From Leptospira biflexa (GTDB taxonomy: Bacteria > Spirochaetota > UBA4802 > JAGODF01), in NCBI GenBank assembly GCA_020721925.1, contig DYLV01000003.1, positions 1-51,605 on the forward strand: a DNA stretch of 51,605 nucleotides. Direction: 5' to 3'. Numbering within the stretch: position 1 is the stretch's first letter; each line of letters starts with the position of its first letter. Of this stretch, positions 34,117-41,788 are shown in pieces. Made by a program: the position numbers and the translations under genes. A model generated the notes under the pieces. That model searched no databases and had not been told where the DNA came from. It was given only the letters and a program-made list of their open reading frames with translations.

Positions 34117-35316
34117 ATGAGCGGCAAACCTAAAGGAAATAAAGTCGGGATTTTGTTCTCAGGAGGGCCGGCGCCGAGCGCGAATACGGTGATTTCATCC
34201 ACCGCGCTGAATTTTTTGGATCATAACATTCCCGTGATTGGGTTTTATCGAGGGTATGAATTTATCCAGGACTTCAATATCAACAATCCGAGGCTTCGCA
34301 AAGGAACTCATTTTGAAGAAATAACGTATGATATCACCAGGTTCAGAAATGACCGTGGGATTTATCTTAAAACTTCGCGGGCAAATCCCGGAAAAGAAAT
34401 TAAATCAATGAAGGACCTTCAGAATTCGGAAAAAAATATCAGATTGCGAAATATACTTCAGGCTTGTGATTACCTCGACATCGGGACACTGGTTTCAATT
34501 GGCGGTGATGATACTCTGAAAACGGCGAACTATCTATATCTTATGGGCATGCCGATCATACATATCCCCAAGACGATTGATAATGACTACTACGGCATAC
34601 CATGGACGTTCGGATACTGGACGGCTGTGGATACTGCGCAGAAAATCATGCTGAATCTCAAGGCTGATGCGCAGGCGACCGACAGCTTTTTCATTGTAGA
34701 ACTGATGGGCCGCAAAGCAGGCTGGATCACCTACGCAGCCGGCATCTCTGCCGAAGCGATCCTCATGATTTCAAGCGAAGATATTGAATCGGATACGATG
34801 AACGTTGACGAGATTGTGGAAAAAATCACCGATACCATCATTGCGCGGGAAAACAATCGCAGACCCTATGGAGTGATTGCGATTGCGGAAGGGCTGGCGG
34901 ATAAACTTCCGGAAGGGCTGAAGCCCACAGAGACCGATCGCCACGGAAATGTGATCTTTTCAAAGGCTAACATTTCCCAGATTCTGGCCGACCGTGTGAA
35001 AGTTCTCTATAAGGAAAAAACGGGACTTGAAGTGAAAATCAATGCGAAACAGATAGGATATGAAACTCGTGCTTCGGCCCCCATCAGTTTCGATGTGGTG
35101 ATGGGAAGCATGCTCGGCTATGGCGCATATAAATTTTACCGTGAAAACATTTTCGGCGTGATGGTCTCTGTCACCGATAATTTCGACCTGAAGGCGGTCC
35201 CGTTCAACCAGCTCATCGATGATCAGACGCTTAAAACGAAGCTCAGGCTTGTTCCAAAGGGGAGCGATTTTTTTACCTTGAAAGAGCGTCTCTCGTTTAG
35301 AAAAATCTGGGATTGA
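34117..35316 (+). CDS. pfp: 6-phosphofructokinase, PPi-dependent type by signature
   Basis: A 399-residue phosphofructokinase. It has the N-terminal GILFSGGPAPSANTVI, the donor motif GGDDT and the catalytic block PKTIDND. In ATP-type enzymes these read GGDG and PGTIDND; Asp and Lys at these two places are the known marks of diphosphate-dependent enzymes, so the donor is expected to be PPi and the reaction reversible. Further fructose-phosphate contacts (ELMGRKAGWITYAAG, YETRASAPISFD) are conserved. ATG 34117 is chosen: GGAGAG lies 9 bases upstream, whereas GTG 34111 is only 3 bases from it. It stands alone between the acyl-CoA synthetase genes and a gene-free region ending in a strong hairpin at 35577-35612. 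Confidence 0.88.
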   Translation: MSGKPKGNKVGILFSGGPAPSANTVISSTALNFLDHNIPVIGFYRGYEFIQDFNINNPRLRKGTHFEEITYDITRFRNDRGIYLKTSRANPGKEIKSMKDLQNSEKNIRLRNILQACDYLDIGTLVSIGGDDTLKTANYLYLMGMPIIHIPKTIDNDYYGIPWTFGYWTAVDTAQKIMLNLKADAQATDSFFIVELMGRKAGWITYAAGISAEAILMISSEDIESDTMNVDEIVEKITDTIIARENNRRPYGVIAIAEGLADKLPEGLKPTETDRHGNVIFSKANISQILADRVKVLYKEKTGLEVKINAKQIGYETRASAPISFDVVMGSMLGYGAYKFYRENIFGVMVSVTDNFDLKAVPFNQLIDDQTLKTKLRLVPKGSDFFTLKERLSFRKIWD

Positions 35317-35383
35317 TGATGTGCTTTTGAACTGAGCGCCGCCCTGTTTTAGTTGAAATGCATTGTGGCTACTCATGATTTAT

Positions 35384-35536
35384 ATATGAACATCGCAAGA
35401 GAGATATCCTGCTTATGATCCAGACTGCGACGTAGATGAGGAGAAAGAAATTGATGCCATAGCCGCACAGTTGTTTGCAGGAATGATTTTTGGAGTGAGA
35501 GCGGGTATGGAATTTGCGATTGGAGTGGCATTTTGA
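35384..35536 (+). pseudogene. small gene remnant, possibly frameshifted
   Basis: From 35390 to the TGA at 35534-35536 one frame reads like real protein (RYPAYDPDCDVDEEKEID, then IAAQLFAGMIFGVRAGMEF) but has no start codon. The ATG at 35386 is in another frame and would join it if one base near 35404 were removed, giving MNIARE before YPAYDPD. This could be a decayed short gene or a sequencing error. No family is recognised. Confidence 0.3.
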
Positions 35537-35576
35537 CAGAAATGTATTAGAAAAGCAATCGCTGCTATTTTTTCAC

Positions 35577-35612
35577 ATCAAAGTCCCGCGATGAAAGGCG
35601 CGGGACTTTGAT
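35577..35612. terminator. perfect 14-bp hairpin
   Basis: ATCAAAGTCCCGCG (35577-35590) and its exact complement CGCGGGACTTTGAT (35599-35612) enclose 8 bases. The stem is strong and lies downstream of the phosphofructokinase gene. No T run follows it on the plus strand (a T-rich run precedes it), so it may be a Rho-assisted terminator, an RNA-stabilising stem or a dispersed palindromic repeat. Confidence 0.5.
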
Positions 35613-35793
35613 ATTAAAGTAAGTACAATAGTTTACGTGTGCGCAGTGGATATGATGAATTTTACAATGATTGCTGTTAACCAGATGATAATAAGGGAAC
35701 CTCTAAAACTGTTTTACATAAGATGTTGATTTGTAAGGATTAAAGCTTTTAGATTAAAATATGGGAAAACATCTGAGAATGAAAAACTAAAAG

Positions 35794-35822
35794 TTGACAG
35801 GATGGCAAGTTATAGTTATATA
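35794..35822 (+). promoter_or_regulatory. near-consensus sigma-70-type promoter
   Basis: TTGACA at 35794-35799 and TATATA at 35817-35822 with a 17-base spacer. Transcription would start near 35829 and the ribosome site AAGGAGG is at 35866-35872, giving a leader of about 50 bases for the small secreted protein gene. The alternating TA stretch allows other -10 placements within a few bases. Confidence 0.7.
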
Positions 35823-35831
35823 TATATTACC

Positions 35832-35851
35832 GTTAATGGATTTTCATTAAC
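35832..35851 (+). promoter_or_regulatory. leader hairpin before the small secreted protein gene
   Basis: GTTAATG (35832-35838) and its exact complement CATTAAC (35845-35851) with a 6-base loop lie at the very 5' end of the predicted leader, 14 bases before the ribosome site. A 5'-terminal stem of this kind could protect the message from decay. Alternatively it is an operator dyad. Confidence 0.4.
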
Positions 35852-35880
35852 AGCGGTACAATGTCAAGGAGGTTATGTAT

Positions 35881-36219
35881 ATGAGAAAAGTTATTGTCGT
35901 ATTGGCAGTGTTCGCGTTCTGCATGGTTTTGGGCCAGATTTCCTCAATGGCGGTATGCCCGGTTACTGGCGTGTATGCGAGCGACTGGGGTGATGTGCAA
36001 CTCACCGAGAAAGGAAAGATGGTCACCGGTACCTGGCAAAAAGGCACAGTTTCCGGAATGCGACTGGGGAACACCATCCATTACATCTGGTATGAAGGAA
36101 CCGTAATGGGAGGCAAAGGAGTGTGGACAATTTCGCCAGATTGCCGAACTCTGACCGGACCATGGGGGCATGGCAACAGTGAAACCGGCGGAGGGAACTG
36201 GAATTTGACGAAAAAGTAA
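35881..36219 (+). CDS. small secreted protein, unknown function
   Basis: A 112-residue protein. Residues 1-25 form a signal peptide (MRKVIVVLAVFAFCMVLGQISSMA); no typical lipobox is seen. The mature part is glycine- and tryptophan-rich with a repeated beta-type pattern: GVYASDWGDVQLTE, TGTWQKGTVSG, YIWYEGTVMGGKGVWTIS, LTGPWGHGNSETGGGNWNLT. This suggests a small up-and-down beta sheet, like avidin- or lipocalin-like extracellular domains, but I cannot name a family. Two cysteines (in AVCP and PDCR) may pair. ATG 35881 is chosen because AAGGAGG lies 8 bases upstream; ATG 35875 is too close. It has its own strong promoter and terminator, so it is probably well expressed as a single gene. Confidence 0.8.
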   Translation: MRKVIVVLAVFAFCMVLGQISSMAVCPVTGVYASDWGDVQLTEKGKMVTGTWQKGTVSGMRLGNTIHYIWYEGTVMGGKGVWTISPDCRTLTGPWGHGNSETGGGNWNLTKK

Positions 36220-36266
36220 AGCAGTGTAGAAATAACTATCATTTATGTCAATAATCGTCCGGAGAA

Positions 36267-36301
36267 AAAGGCATATATTGATATAATCAGTATATGCCTT
36301 T
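36267..36301 (+). terminator. intrinsic terminator
   Basis: AAAGGCATATA (36267-36277) and its exact complement TATATGCCTTT (36291-36301) form an 11-bp stem with a 13-base loop, followed by the T-rich ACTTTTGTT. It lies about 50 bases after the stop of the small secreted protein gene. The leading A run would make it work in both directions, but no minus-strand gene ends next to it except the barrel protein at 36468. Confidence 0.65.
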
Positions 36302-36467
36302 ACTTTTGTTCCGCTGAAGCGGGGGTGCTTTATTCATAAAGCGTATCGGCACAGAAGTCCTGACCTCCAGGCCATTGAATGCTCCTAAGCAAAGGCCTGA
36401 CAGAAAAAAAACGGATTTGTCTTTCAGATTATGGAAAATTTCATTATCGAGGTATGGTTGTCTTTCG

Positions 36468-37793
36468 CTATAAGAAAAACCATGTCATCATTGCATACAC
36501 CAGAGGATGCTTTTCCACAAACGAAAGCTCTGAGCTTTTAGATGTCTGTTTAGCCTTCCATGCGTACATGACGGCGCAGGAAAGGTCGATATCCTGATAA
36601 AGGTTGTATTGTATTGAAGGGTTTATAAGGATATATTCCCCTTCGTAATCGTAAATTGTAAAAAGCTCCGCACGCCATAGCGGTGTGATGTCGTACCCGA
36701 GCGCTAATGCCGCATAGTGCCTGTTGAAGGTTAGAAAGCGATTTGCAAGAAGACGAAATGCGGCATCATCGAAACTGTATGAAAGAGACGATACATATGC
36801 GGCTAAAAGCTTCGGCTCGGCATTGAGAGATGCGCGGTTGTAAAAGTATTCCAGCAGAAAATAGAGTCCGAACGAAAAGGTATATTCAAATCCACCATTG
36901 GCGATGATGGTATGCTCAATTATTTCTTCGCGAGTGAAAAGCGCGCTTCCTCTTAATGTGCCGCCGAAGAGGATGAGTGAAATATCACCTCCGTATGCTT
37001 CCCGTTCGGGTAATTTGCCGGCAAGCAAAGAGATTTCCGCAAACGAGATGTTCGTTTTTAATCTGCCGATGACCTTTACATTGCTTGTCGAAAATGACTC
37101 GCTGAAGTCGTCGTTTGACCTTTGGGGGCAGAGGACGGCAGTGATCACCGTTTTGTCGTTTATGAAATATTCGGCGCTTGCGCCGTCGATTCCCTTTTGT
37201 TCGGATGCCCCTTCGAAGTTGAGAGGATTTATGGGATTCAACACGTCAAGCGGATTCCAGAGCCTTCCGCTTCCAAAGCGGAATTGCTGACGGCCCACAG
37301 AAAAGGTGAAGTCTCCCAGAATGGCCTTCGCATATGCCCTATGAATTTTCGCGCGGTACAAATAATCTTCCGTGTATTTTACTTCGTGCGAAGCATGGAA
37401 GAAGTCGTTGTAGTTCTCATAGGGATCCCTCCAGTACACATTGAATTCTCTGCTACGCAAATAATTTCCCGCAATGACTTCATTGTCGAAATCCAGATGG
37501 AAAGTAAGCGAATCTTCAAAATTAAGCTCCGGGGAAAGGCGCACGCGCGTAAGATTAGCCAGGAGGTCTTTCTCTTTTAGGGTTTCAGAGTAGCTGTCCG
37601 TCCTCATCCAGGCGAATAAATCTTTTACGTGTGCGCGTAAAGAAAAGACATCATTTGAGGAGGCAAAGGATTCTTCCTGCGTTGAATCTGTATCGGCATA
37701 AAGTGCTGCGTCGATACAATTAAAAAAAAGCACAATGGATGAAACACATGCAAAAATTTTTTGTTTCAATGACGTCATGACCAACGATGGCAC
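36468..37793 (-). CDS. outer-membrane beta-barrel protein of the export cassette
   Basis: A 441-residue protein with a signal peptide (hydrophobic IFACVSSIVLFFNCIDAALYA) and a long series of amphipathic strands, as in porin-like barrels. Characteristic stretches are SVGRQQFRFGSGRLWNPLDVLNPINPLNFEG, typical of the large DUF1302/alginate-export-like barrels, and an aromatic terminal strand ending AMMTWFFL. It has no lipobox. GTG 37793 or ATG 37778 may be the start; neither has a clear ribosome site, and the gene follows the ATPase gene with 1 base between. It is the last gene of the cassette that includes a LolA-like carrier and an FtsX-type ABC system. It is therefore likely to be the outer-membrane receiver or exit, though its cargo is unknown. 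Confidence 0.75.
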   Translation of the reverse strand: MPSLVMTSLKQKIFACVSSIVLFFNCIDAALYADTDSTQEESFASSNDVFSLRAHVKDLFAWMRTDSYSETLKEKDLLANLTRVRLSPELNFEDSLTFHLDFDNEVIAGNYLRSREFNVYWRDPYENYNDFFHASHEVKYTEDYLYRAKIHRAYAKAILGDFTFSVGRQQFRFGSGRLWNPLDVLNPINPLNFEGASEQKGIDGASAEYFINDKTVITAVLCPQRSNDDFSESFSTSNVKVIGRLKTNISFAEISLLAGKLPEREAYGGDISLILFGGTLRGSALFTREEIIEHTIIANGGFEYTFSFGLYFLLEYFYNRASLNAEPKLLAAYVSSLSYSFDDAAFRLLANRFLTFNRHYAALALGYDITPLWRAELFTIYDYEGEYILINPSIQYNLYQDIDLSCAVMYAWKAKQTSKSSELSFVEKHPLVYAMMTWFFL

Positions 37794-37794
37794 A

Positions 37795-38520
37795 TTATCG
37801 TTTTTTTCGCAATGGCGCAGACTTCGATATTTTCCGGATTTTTTGAATATCCGATGATATCCGCCCGTCTATGATATGAATGAGCCGTTCTGCGCGATTC
37901 ATCACCATCGAGTCGTGAGTTGAAAAGAGGAAAGTGATGTTTTTGGTGCGATTGAGATGATGCATGAGATCGATCAGACTTTCTCCAGTCTTCTGGTCAA
38001 GATTTGCAGTTGGTTCATCTGCGAGTACGATGTCGGGCTCCGAAACGATTGCACGGGCAACAGCCACACGCTGCTGCTGACCGCCGGAAAGTTCACGCGG
38101 GAAGCGATCAATTTCAGATCCAAGCCCCACTTCGCGCAACATCGCAGCAGATCTGATTTTGCGCTCATCACGTTTTATTCCCTGAAGGAGAAGCACGTAC
38201 TCTACGTTTTCAAGTGCGGTGAGAACGGGAATGAGATTGTAGGCCTGAAACACAAAACCAATTTTACGAAGCCGCAGTTCGGAAAGCTCTTTTTGTGAAA
38301 GATGTGAAAGATCATTACCTCCCACCATCACTGTGCCATTGCTTGGCATATCGAGCCCCCCGATGAGATTGAGTATCGTGGTTTTTCCGGATCCTGAGGG
38401 GCCGGCTATCGCCGTGAATTCACCTTTGCCGATTATAAGATTTACACCTCTTACCGCAGGAATAGAAATACCGTTGATGTCGTAGTGTTTTATGAGATTA
38501 TGCAGTTCAATGATTGACAT
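37795..38520 (-). CDS. ABC transporter ATPase, LolD/MacB type
   Basis: A 241-residue ATP-binding subunit. It has Walker A GPSGSGKTT, the Q-loop (IGFVFQAYNLIPVLTALENVEY, typical of LolD/MacB/FtsE), the signature LSGGQQQRVAVARA and Walker B VLADEPTANLD, then the H-loop in FSTHD. These proteins power FtsX-type permeases that extract lipoproteins or substrates from the inner membrane, rather than a classic importer. It lies 15 bases from the preceding permease gene and 1 base from the barrel gene. The C-terminal extension is basic. Confidence 0.93.
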   Translation of the reverse strand: MSIIELHNLIKHYDINGISIPAVRGVNLIIGKGEFTAIAGPSGSGKTTILNLIGGLDMPSNGTVMVGGNDLSHLSQKELSELRLRKIGFVFQAYNLIPVLTALENVEYVLLLQGIKRDERKIRSAAMLREVGLGSEIDRFPRELSGGQQQRVAVARAIVSEPDIVLADEPTANLDQKTGESLIDLMHHLNRTKNITFLFSTHDSMVMNRAERLIHIIDGRISSDIQKIRKISKSAPLRKKR

Positions 38521-38535
38521 CAGATTTCCTCCAGC

Positions 38536-39771
38536 TTATATGTGCGATAACGCTTTCACCGGTTCAATCCGTGCGGCTTTCCGTGCAGGAATGATCGCGG
38601 CGCATATTGTGGTGACCATCACAATGATTGTTGCCATGAGCACATCCAAGGCGCGAATGGCTGGATAGATGATGCTTCCACTTCCCATCGCACGCAGGGT
38701 TTGGGCATAGACTGAAAGGTCTATGCCGACGATTGAGAGAAGTGCCATCGCAGCACATCCTGCGGCAATGCCACACACCAACCCGGTAATGCCCAAAAGC
38801 ATCGATTCGAATACGATCATGAAAAAAATCATACGGGGCTCCGTGCCGATTGATTTCATCACGCCGATTTCACAAAATCGCTCCATGATTGCCATCACAA
38901 GTGTGTTGGCGATGGAAAATATGACGGTTATGAAGATAATACAAAAGCTTACATACATCATGGTATCGACAATCGCGATGGAGCGAACCAGATTCGGCGC
39001 CATTTCCTGCCAGGTAAGAACCTCAAGCCCGGCGTTTTGCACGAAAGGGAGGAGTGCTGATTTTATCGCAGTTGATGCACTGCGTTCTTTCAGAGTGATG
39101 GTTATTTCGCTGATTTTATTTCCAAATCCCGCAAGCTCCTGCAGCTTTTTCAGTCCGATGAAAATGGTGTGACGGTCGAAGCTTTCCACGGGGGTGAGAT
39201 AAAGGCCTTTGATGTGTAGAGCAGAGGCTGTAAGCTCGCCTTTTGTATTTTGTATCATGATGATGATTTTATCGCCGGGGGAAAGCTCCAGCACTTCGGC
39301 CAAATTCTTAGAAATCAGCACCGCTTCTTCGTCCGAACTCTCGAGAAAGGAGCCGGTCATCGGTACGATGTATTCGGCCAGATGCGACACCGCGCGCTCC
39401 TTAGAGGGGTCAATACCGGTGATTACCACAGGCCGTGAAGAAGCGCTGGAGCGTGCCATTCCTTTCACTTTGATATGTGGCGCATACCCTTTTTGCGATG
39501 CGGAAAAGCGGCTGATTGCCGTGTACAAAGTTTCAGTGGGCACATAGGAATAGTCGCTTCGAAGAGAGCCCTGAAAGCCTTTCTTCTGGATTGAAATATG
39601 TCCAAGTGCGGTATTGATGGTATTGTCAACCATCTGGGTCATAATGCCGTTTAAAAGTCCCATGGCTGATATCATCGAAAATACGCCAACGGCAACAGAT
39701 GAAATCACAATAAGTGAGCGCCGTTTATGCCGCCAGATGTTTCTCCAGCAAATATGAAAGAGGATATTCAT
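38536..39771 (-). CDS. FtsX-family ABC permease (second)
   Basis: A 411-residue MacB/LolC-type permease. It has a first membrane segment right after the start (RRSLIVISSVAVGVFSMISAMGL), a large periplasmic domain at about 50-270 and three C-terminal membrane segments (VDTMMYVSFCIIFITVIFSIANTLVMAI, IFFMIVFESMLLGITGLVCGIA and IIVMVTTICAAII). The short MERFCEIGVMKSIGT block is characteristic of the FtsX domain. ATG 39771 is supported by AAGGAA upstream and the conserved first residues; the open frame to 39858 is spurious. The partner permease precedes it with a 14-base gap. Together they probably form a heterodimer with the ATPase. Confidence 0.92.
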   Translation of the reverse strand: MNILFHICWRNIWRHKRRSLIVISSVAVGVFSMISAMGLLNGIMTQMVDNTINTALGHISIQKKGFQGSLRSDYSYVPTETLYTAISRFSASQKGYAPHIKVKGMARSSASSRPVVITGIDPSKERAVSHLAEYIVPMTGSFLESSDEEAVLISKNLAEVLELSPGDKIIIMIQNTKGELTASALHIKGLYLTPVESFDRHTIFIGLKKLQELAGFGNKISEITITLKERSASTAIKSALLPFVQNAGLEVLTWQEMAPNLVRSIAIVDTMMYVSFCIIFITVIFSIANTLVMAIMERFCEIGVMKSIGTEPRMIFFMIVFESMLLGITGLVCGIAAGCAAMALLSIVGIDLSVYAQTLRAMGSGSIIYPAIRALDVLMATIIVMVTTICAAIIPARKAARIEPVKALSHI

Positions 39772-39785
39772 TGTCGATTCCTTCG

Positions 39786-41027
39786 CTATTGTCGCATCGC
39801 GTCTACGGGAGCAAGATTCATCGCTCTGCGAGCGGGAAACAGTGAAAAAAATCCGCACAGCATAAACGTAAGTAGTGCGGTGATTAGTATATTTTGCACA
39901 GTTGCCACCGCCGGATAGACGGTGGTATACACACCCCAGACAGCGAATTCAGCGGCGAAACGTGAATAGTCGAAAGGATGGTGTTCGACGAAAGCGCTTA
40001 TGCCCAATCCAAGCAGTGTTCCGGTTGTTACGCCGATTGCCGTCATGAGAAGCGACTCGGTCATTACCATATAGAAAATCTGTTTGCGCGAGGTCCCCAG
40101 TGCACGCAGTACGCCGAATTCTTTTGTTCTTTCAAAAACGGACATCTGAATGGTGTTGAGCACGGTGAATGCGACCACCATAAAGAGGATAAATGAAAAA
40201 ATATAACCGGTAACTCTGTCGAGCTCCACAAACTGAACTATTTCAGGAATCAACTTTTCCCATCGGGCGATTTCAAGTGTCCCGGCACTGCGCGAAATTT
40301 CTCTGGCCACTGTGTCGGCATTAGCTTCCTTTGACAAACGAACAACAATCGAAGAAATATTATCGTGCATGGCGAAAGTCTCCATCGCAGTCGTGTGAGG
40401 GAGAAGAATGATGGAGGCATCGTAGACGGGGTTCCCTGTTTTCACAAGGGCGCCGATTTTAAAACGCCCTGCAGCTATGGTGCCGTCGAATGCCTGCGAT
40501 ACCAGATTCACCCATGCGCCAGTTGAAACACCTAAATTTTCGGCAAGAATAGCTCCCAGCATCACGCTGTCGTTATGTTGAAGAGTAAATGGGCTTCCTG
40601 CGGGTAAAGTGTTTTTATGAATTGATATCACGCCTTCAGCTGTGTGTGTTTCGATGCTCTGTACAATGGCTCCTTCTGTGGCACTGCCCGAAGAAAGAAT
40701 ACAGAAAGTTTCAATCCGCGGCGTATATCCAAGTATGGATCCTTTCTGTTTGAGATTATCAAGAGCTGCAAGAAGTGATTTATCAGGAATAAAAGAATAT
40801 TCAAGTGATTTGCTTTCATGGAAATCTTTATCGAAAATCTGCAGATGACCGGCATTTAGCGAAACCGCATCTTCAATCATTGCAGCTGCCCCACCGTAGA
40901 AAAGCGCATTGTTGAAGAGTATCATCCCGCAGCCGACTATTATGGTGGTGAGTGTGAGAAGCGTCCTTCGGCGGTTTCTGCGGAGATTGCGCCAGGCGAG
41001 CGGAAATACCATAATGAAATTGTTCAC
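39786..41027 (-). CDS. FtsX-family ABC permease (first)
   Basis: A 413-residue permease of the same type as its neighbour: an N-terminal membrane segment (RRTLLTLTTIIVGCGMILF), a periplasmic domain of about 230 residues and three C-terminal segments, with the FERTKEFGVLRALGTSRKQ block of FtsX domains. The two permeases are clear paralogues yet differ, suggesting LolC/LolE-like division of labour. GTG 41027 is supported by GGAGG a few bases upstream; ATG 41012 would be an alternative. The gene begins 8 bases after the LolA-like gene. Periplasmic residues such as LNAGHLQIFDKDF match those of lipoprotein-releasing permeases in pattern only. Confidence 0.92.
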   Translation of the reverse strand: MNNFIMVFPLAWRNLRRNRRRTLLTLTTIIVGCGMILFNNALFYGGAAAMIEDAVSLNAGHLQIFDKDFHESKSLEYSFIPDKSLLAALDNLKQKGSILGYTPRIETFCILSSGSATEGAIVQSIETHTAEGVISIHKNTLPAGSPFTLQHNDSVMLGAILAENLGVSTGAWVNLVSQAFDGTIAAGRFKIGALVKTGNPVYDASIILLPHTTAMETFAMHDNISSIVVRLSKEANADTVAREISRSAGTLEIARWEKLIPEIVQFVELDRVTGYIFSFILFMVVAFTVLNTIQMSVFERTKEFGVLRALGTSRKQIFYMVMTESLLMTAIGVTTGTLLGLGISAFVEHHPFDYSRFAAEFAVWGVYTTVYPAVATVQNILITALLTFMLCGFFSLFPARRAMNLAPVDAMRQ

Positions 41028-41035
41028 CCGCCCTC

Positions 41036-41788
41036 CTACTTTCTCGTCAGGTTCTGGAGCGTGAAGATCCTGGAAGGAATATGTATATTGAAGGATATTT
41101 CTTTTATTTCCATGACCGTATAGCGGTCTTTGCCTGCGGGCTGCATTTTATACACCGTGGGGATGAGCCTTCCTCCCATAATTTTAAAATCCGAACAGGT
41201 GAGCACCTTGCGGAGTTCTCCATGTTCGCTGTAGAATTCCTGTTTTACTGGCAGAAAATCTGCGGTGCGCGCAAAGTAGAGAATCTTCCCCCATACTACC
41301 GCAGCGTGCTTTCTCGGTGTGAGTTCTACGCGGTACACATGTATTCCGTCGATTTTTTCTGTACCTACAAGCTTATGTGTGTAATCGTGGAGAATACTGG
41401 ATTCCTTCACGATGTCATCATTTGAAAAATCAGAGCCCATCCAGGACTGAAGCATCATCGAAGGAGCGATTTTTACTGTCTGTTGAATTTTTGGAACATA
41501 ATGCCACATGTCGTCGCCGATGAGGAGAAAACGGTTTCCTGCATCTTTCTTTGGCAAGGTGATTTCCGCGAATGAAGTGCGTTTTTTTCTGGTTTCCGTG
41601 TACTTCATCGACATGGTGCGCGTCCATCTCCGCGTTTTGACGGTGATCTCGTAGGTGCCGGTAAGAGAGTTGGCGCGTACGGCCTCTTCAGATTTTTCAA
41701 CAATTTCTCTGCCGCTGATGGAGAAAACAGAGGCGCTTTGGAGAAGAAATATACTCAGAAACAACGCAATGCCCGTCGGTTTCATCAT
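41036..41788 (-). CDS. LolA-like outer-membrane lipoprotein-sorting protein
   Basis: A 250-residue periplasmic protein. Residues 1-23 form a signal peptide (LFLSIFLLQSASVFS). The mature part matches the LolA/LppX-like fold of the 'outer membrane lipoprotein-sorting' group: EITVKTRRWTRTMSMKYTETRKKRTSF, GDDMWHYVPKIQQTVKIAPSMM, SWMGSDFSNDDIV and RVELTPRKH. Such proteins carry a lipid or lipoprotein in a half-open beta barrel across the periplasm. It follows the membrane protein gene by an ATGA overlap and precedes the permeases by 8 bases. In this cassette it is the likely carrier between the ABC complex and the barrel protein. It differs from true LolA by length and by the WMGSDFSNDD block, typical of families coupled to other exporters. 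Confidence 0.85.
   Translation of the reverse strand: MMKPTGIALFLSIFLLQSASVFSISGREIVEKSEEAVRANSLTGTYEITVKTRRWTRTMSMKYTETRKKRTSFAEITLPKKDAGNRFLLIGDDMWHYVPKIQQTVKIAPSMMLQSWMGSDFSNDDIVKESSILHDYTHKLVGTEKIDGIHVYRVELTPRKHAAVVWGKILYFARTADFLPVKQEFYSEHGELRKVLTCSDFKIMGGRLIPTVYKMQPAGKDRYTVMEIKEISFNIHIPSRIFTLQNLTRK

Larger units (their letters stand above)
35317..35880. other. intergenic region with a gene remnant, hairpin and promoter
   Basis: 564 bases without an intact gene. It contains a frame-broken coding remnant (35384-35536), a perfect hairpin (35577-35612), a near-consensus promoter (35794-35822) and a leader hairpin (35832-35851), each listed separately. Outside these parts I see nothing further. 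Confidence 0.6.
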
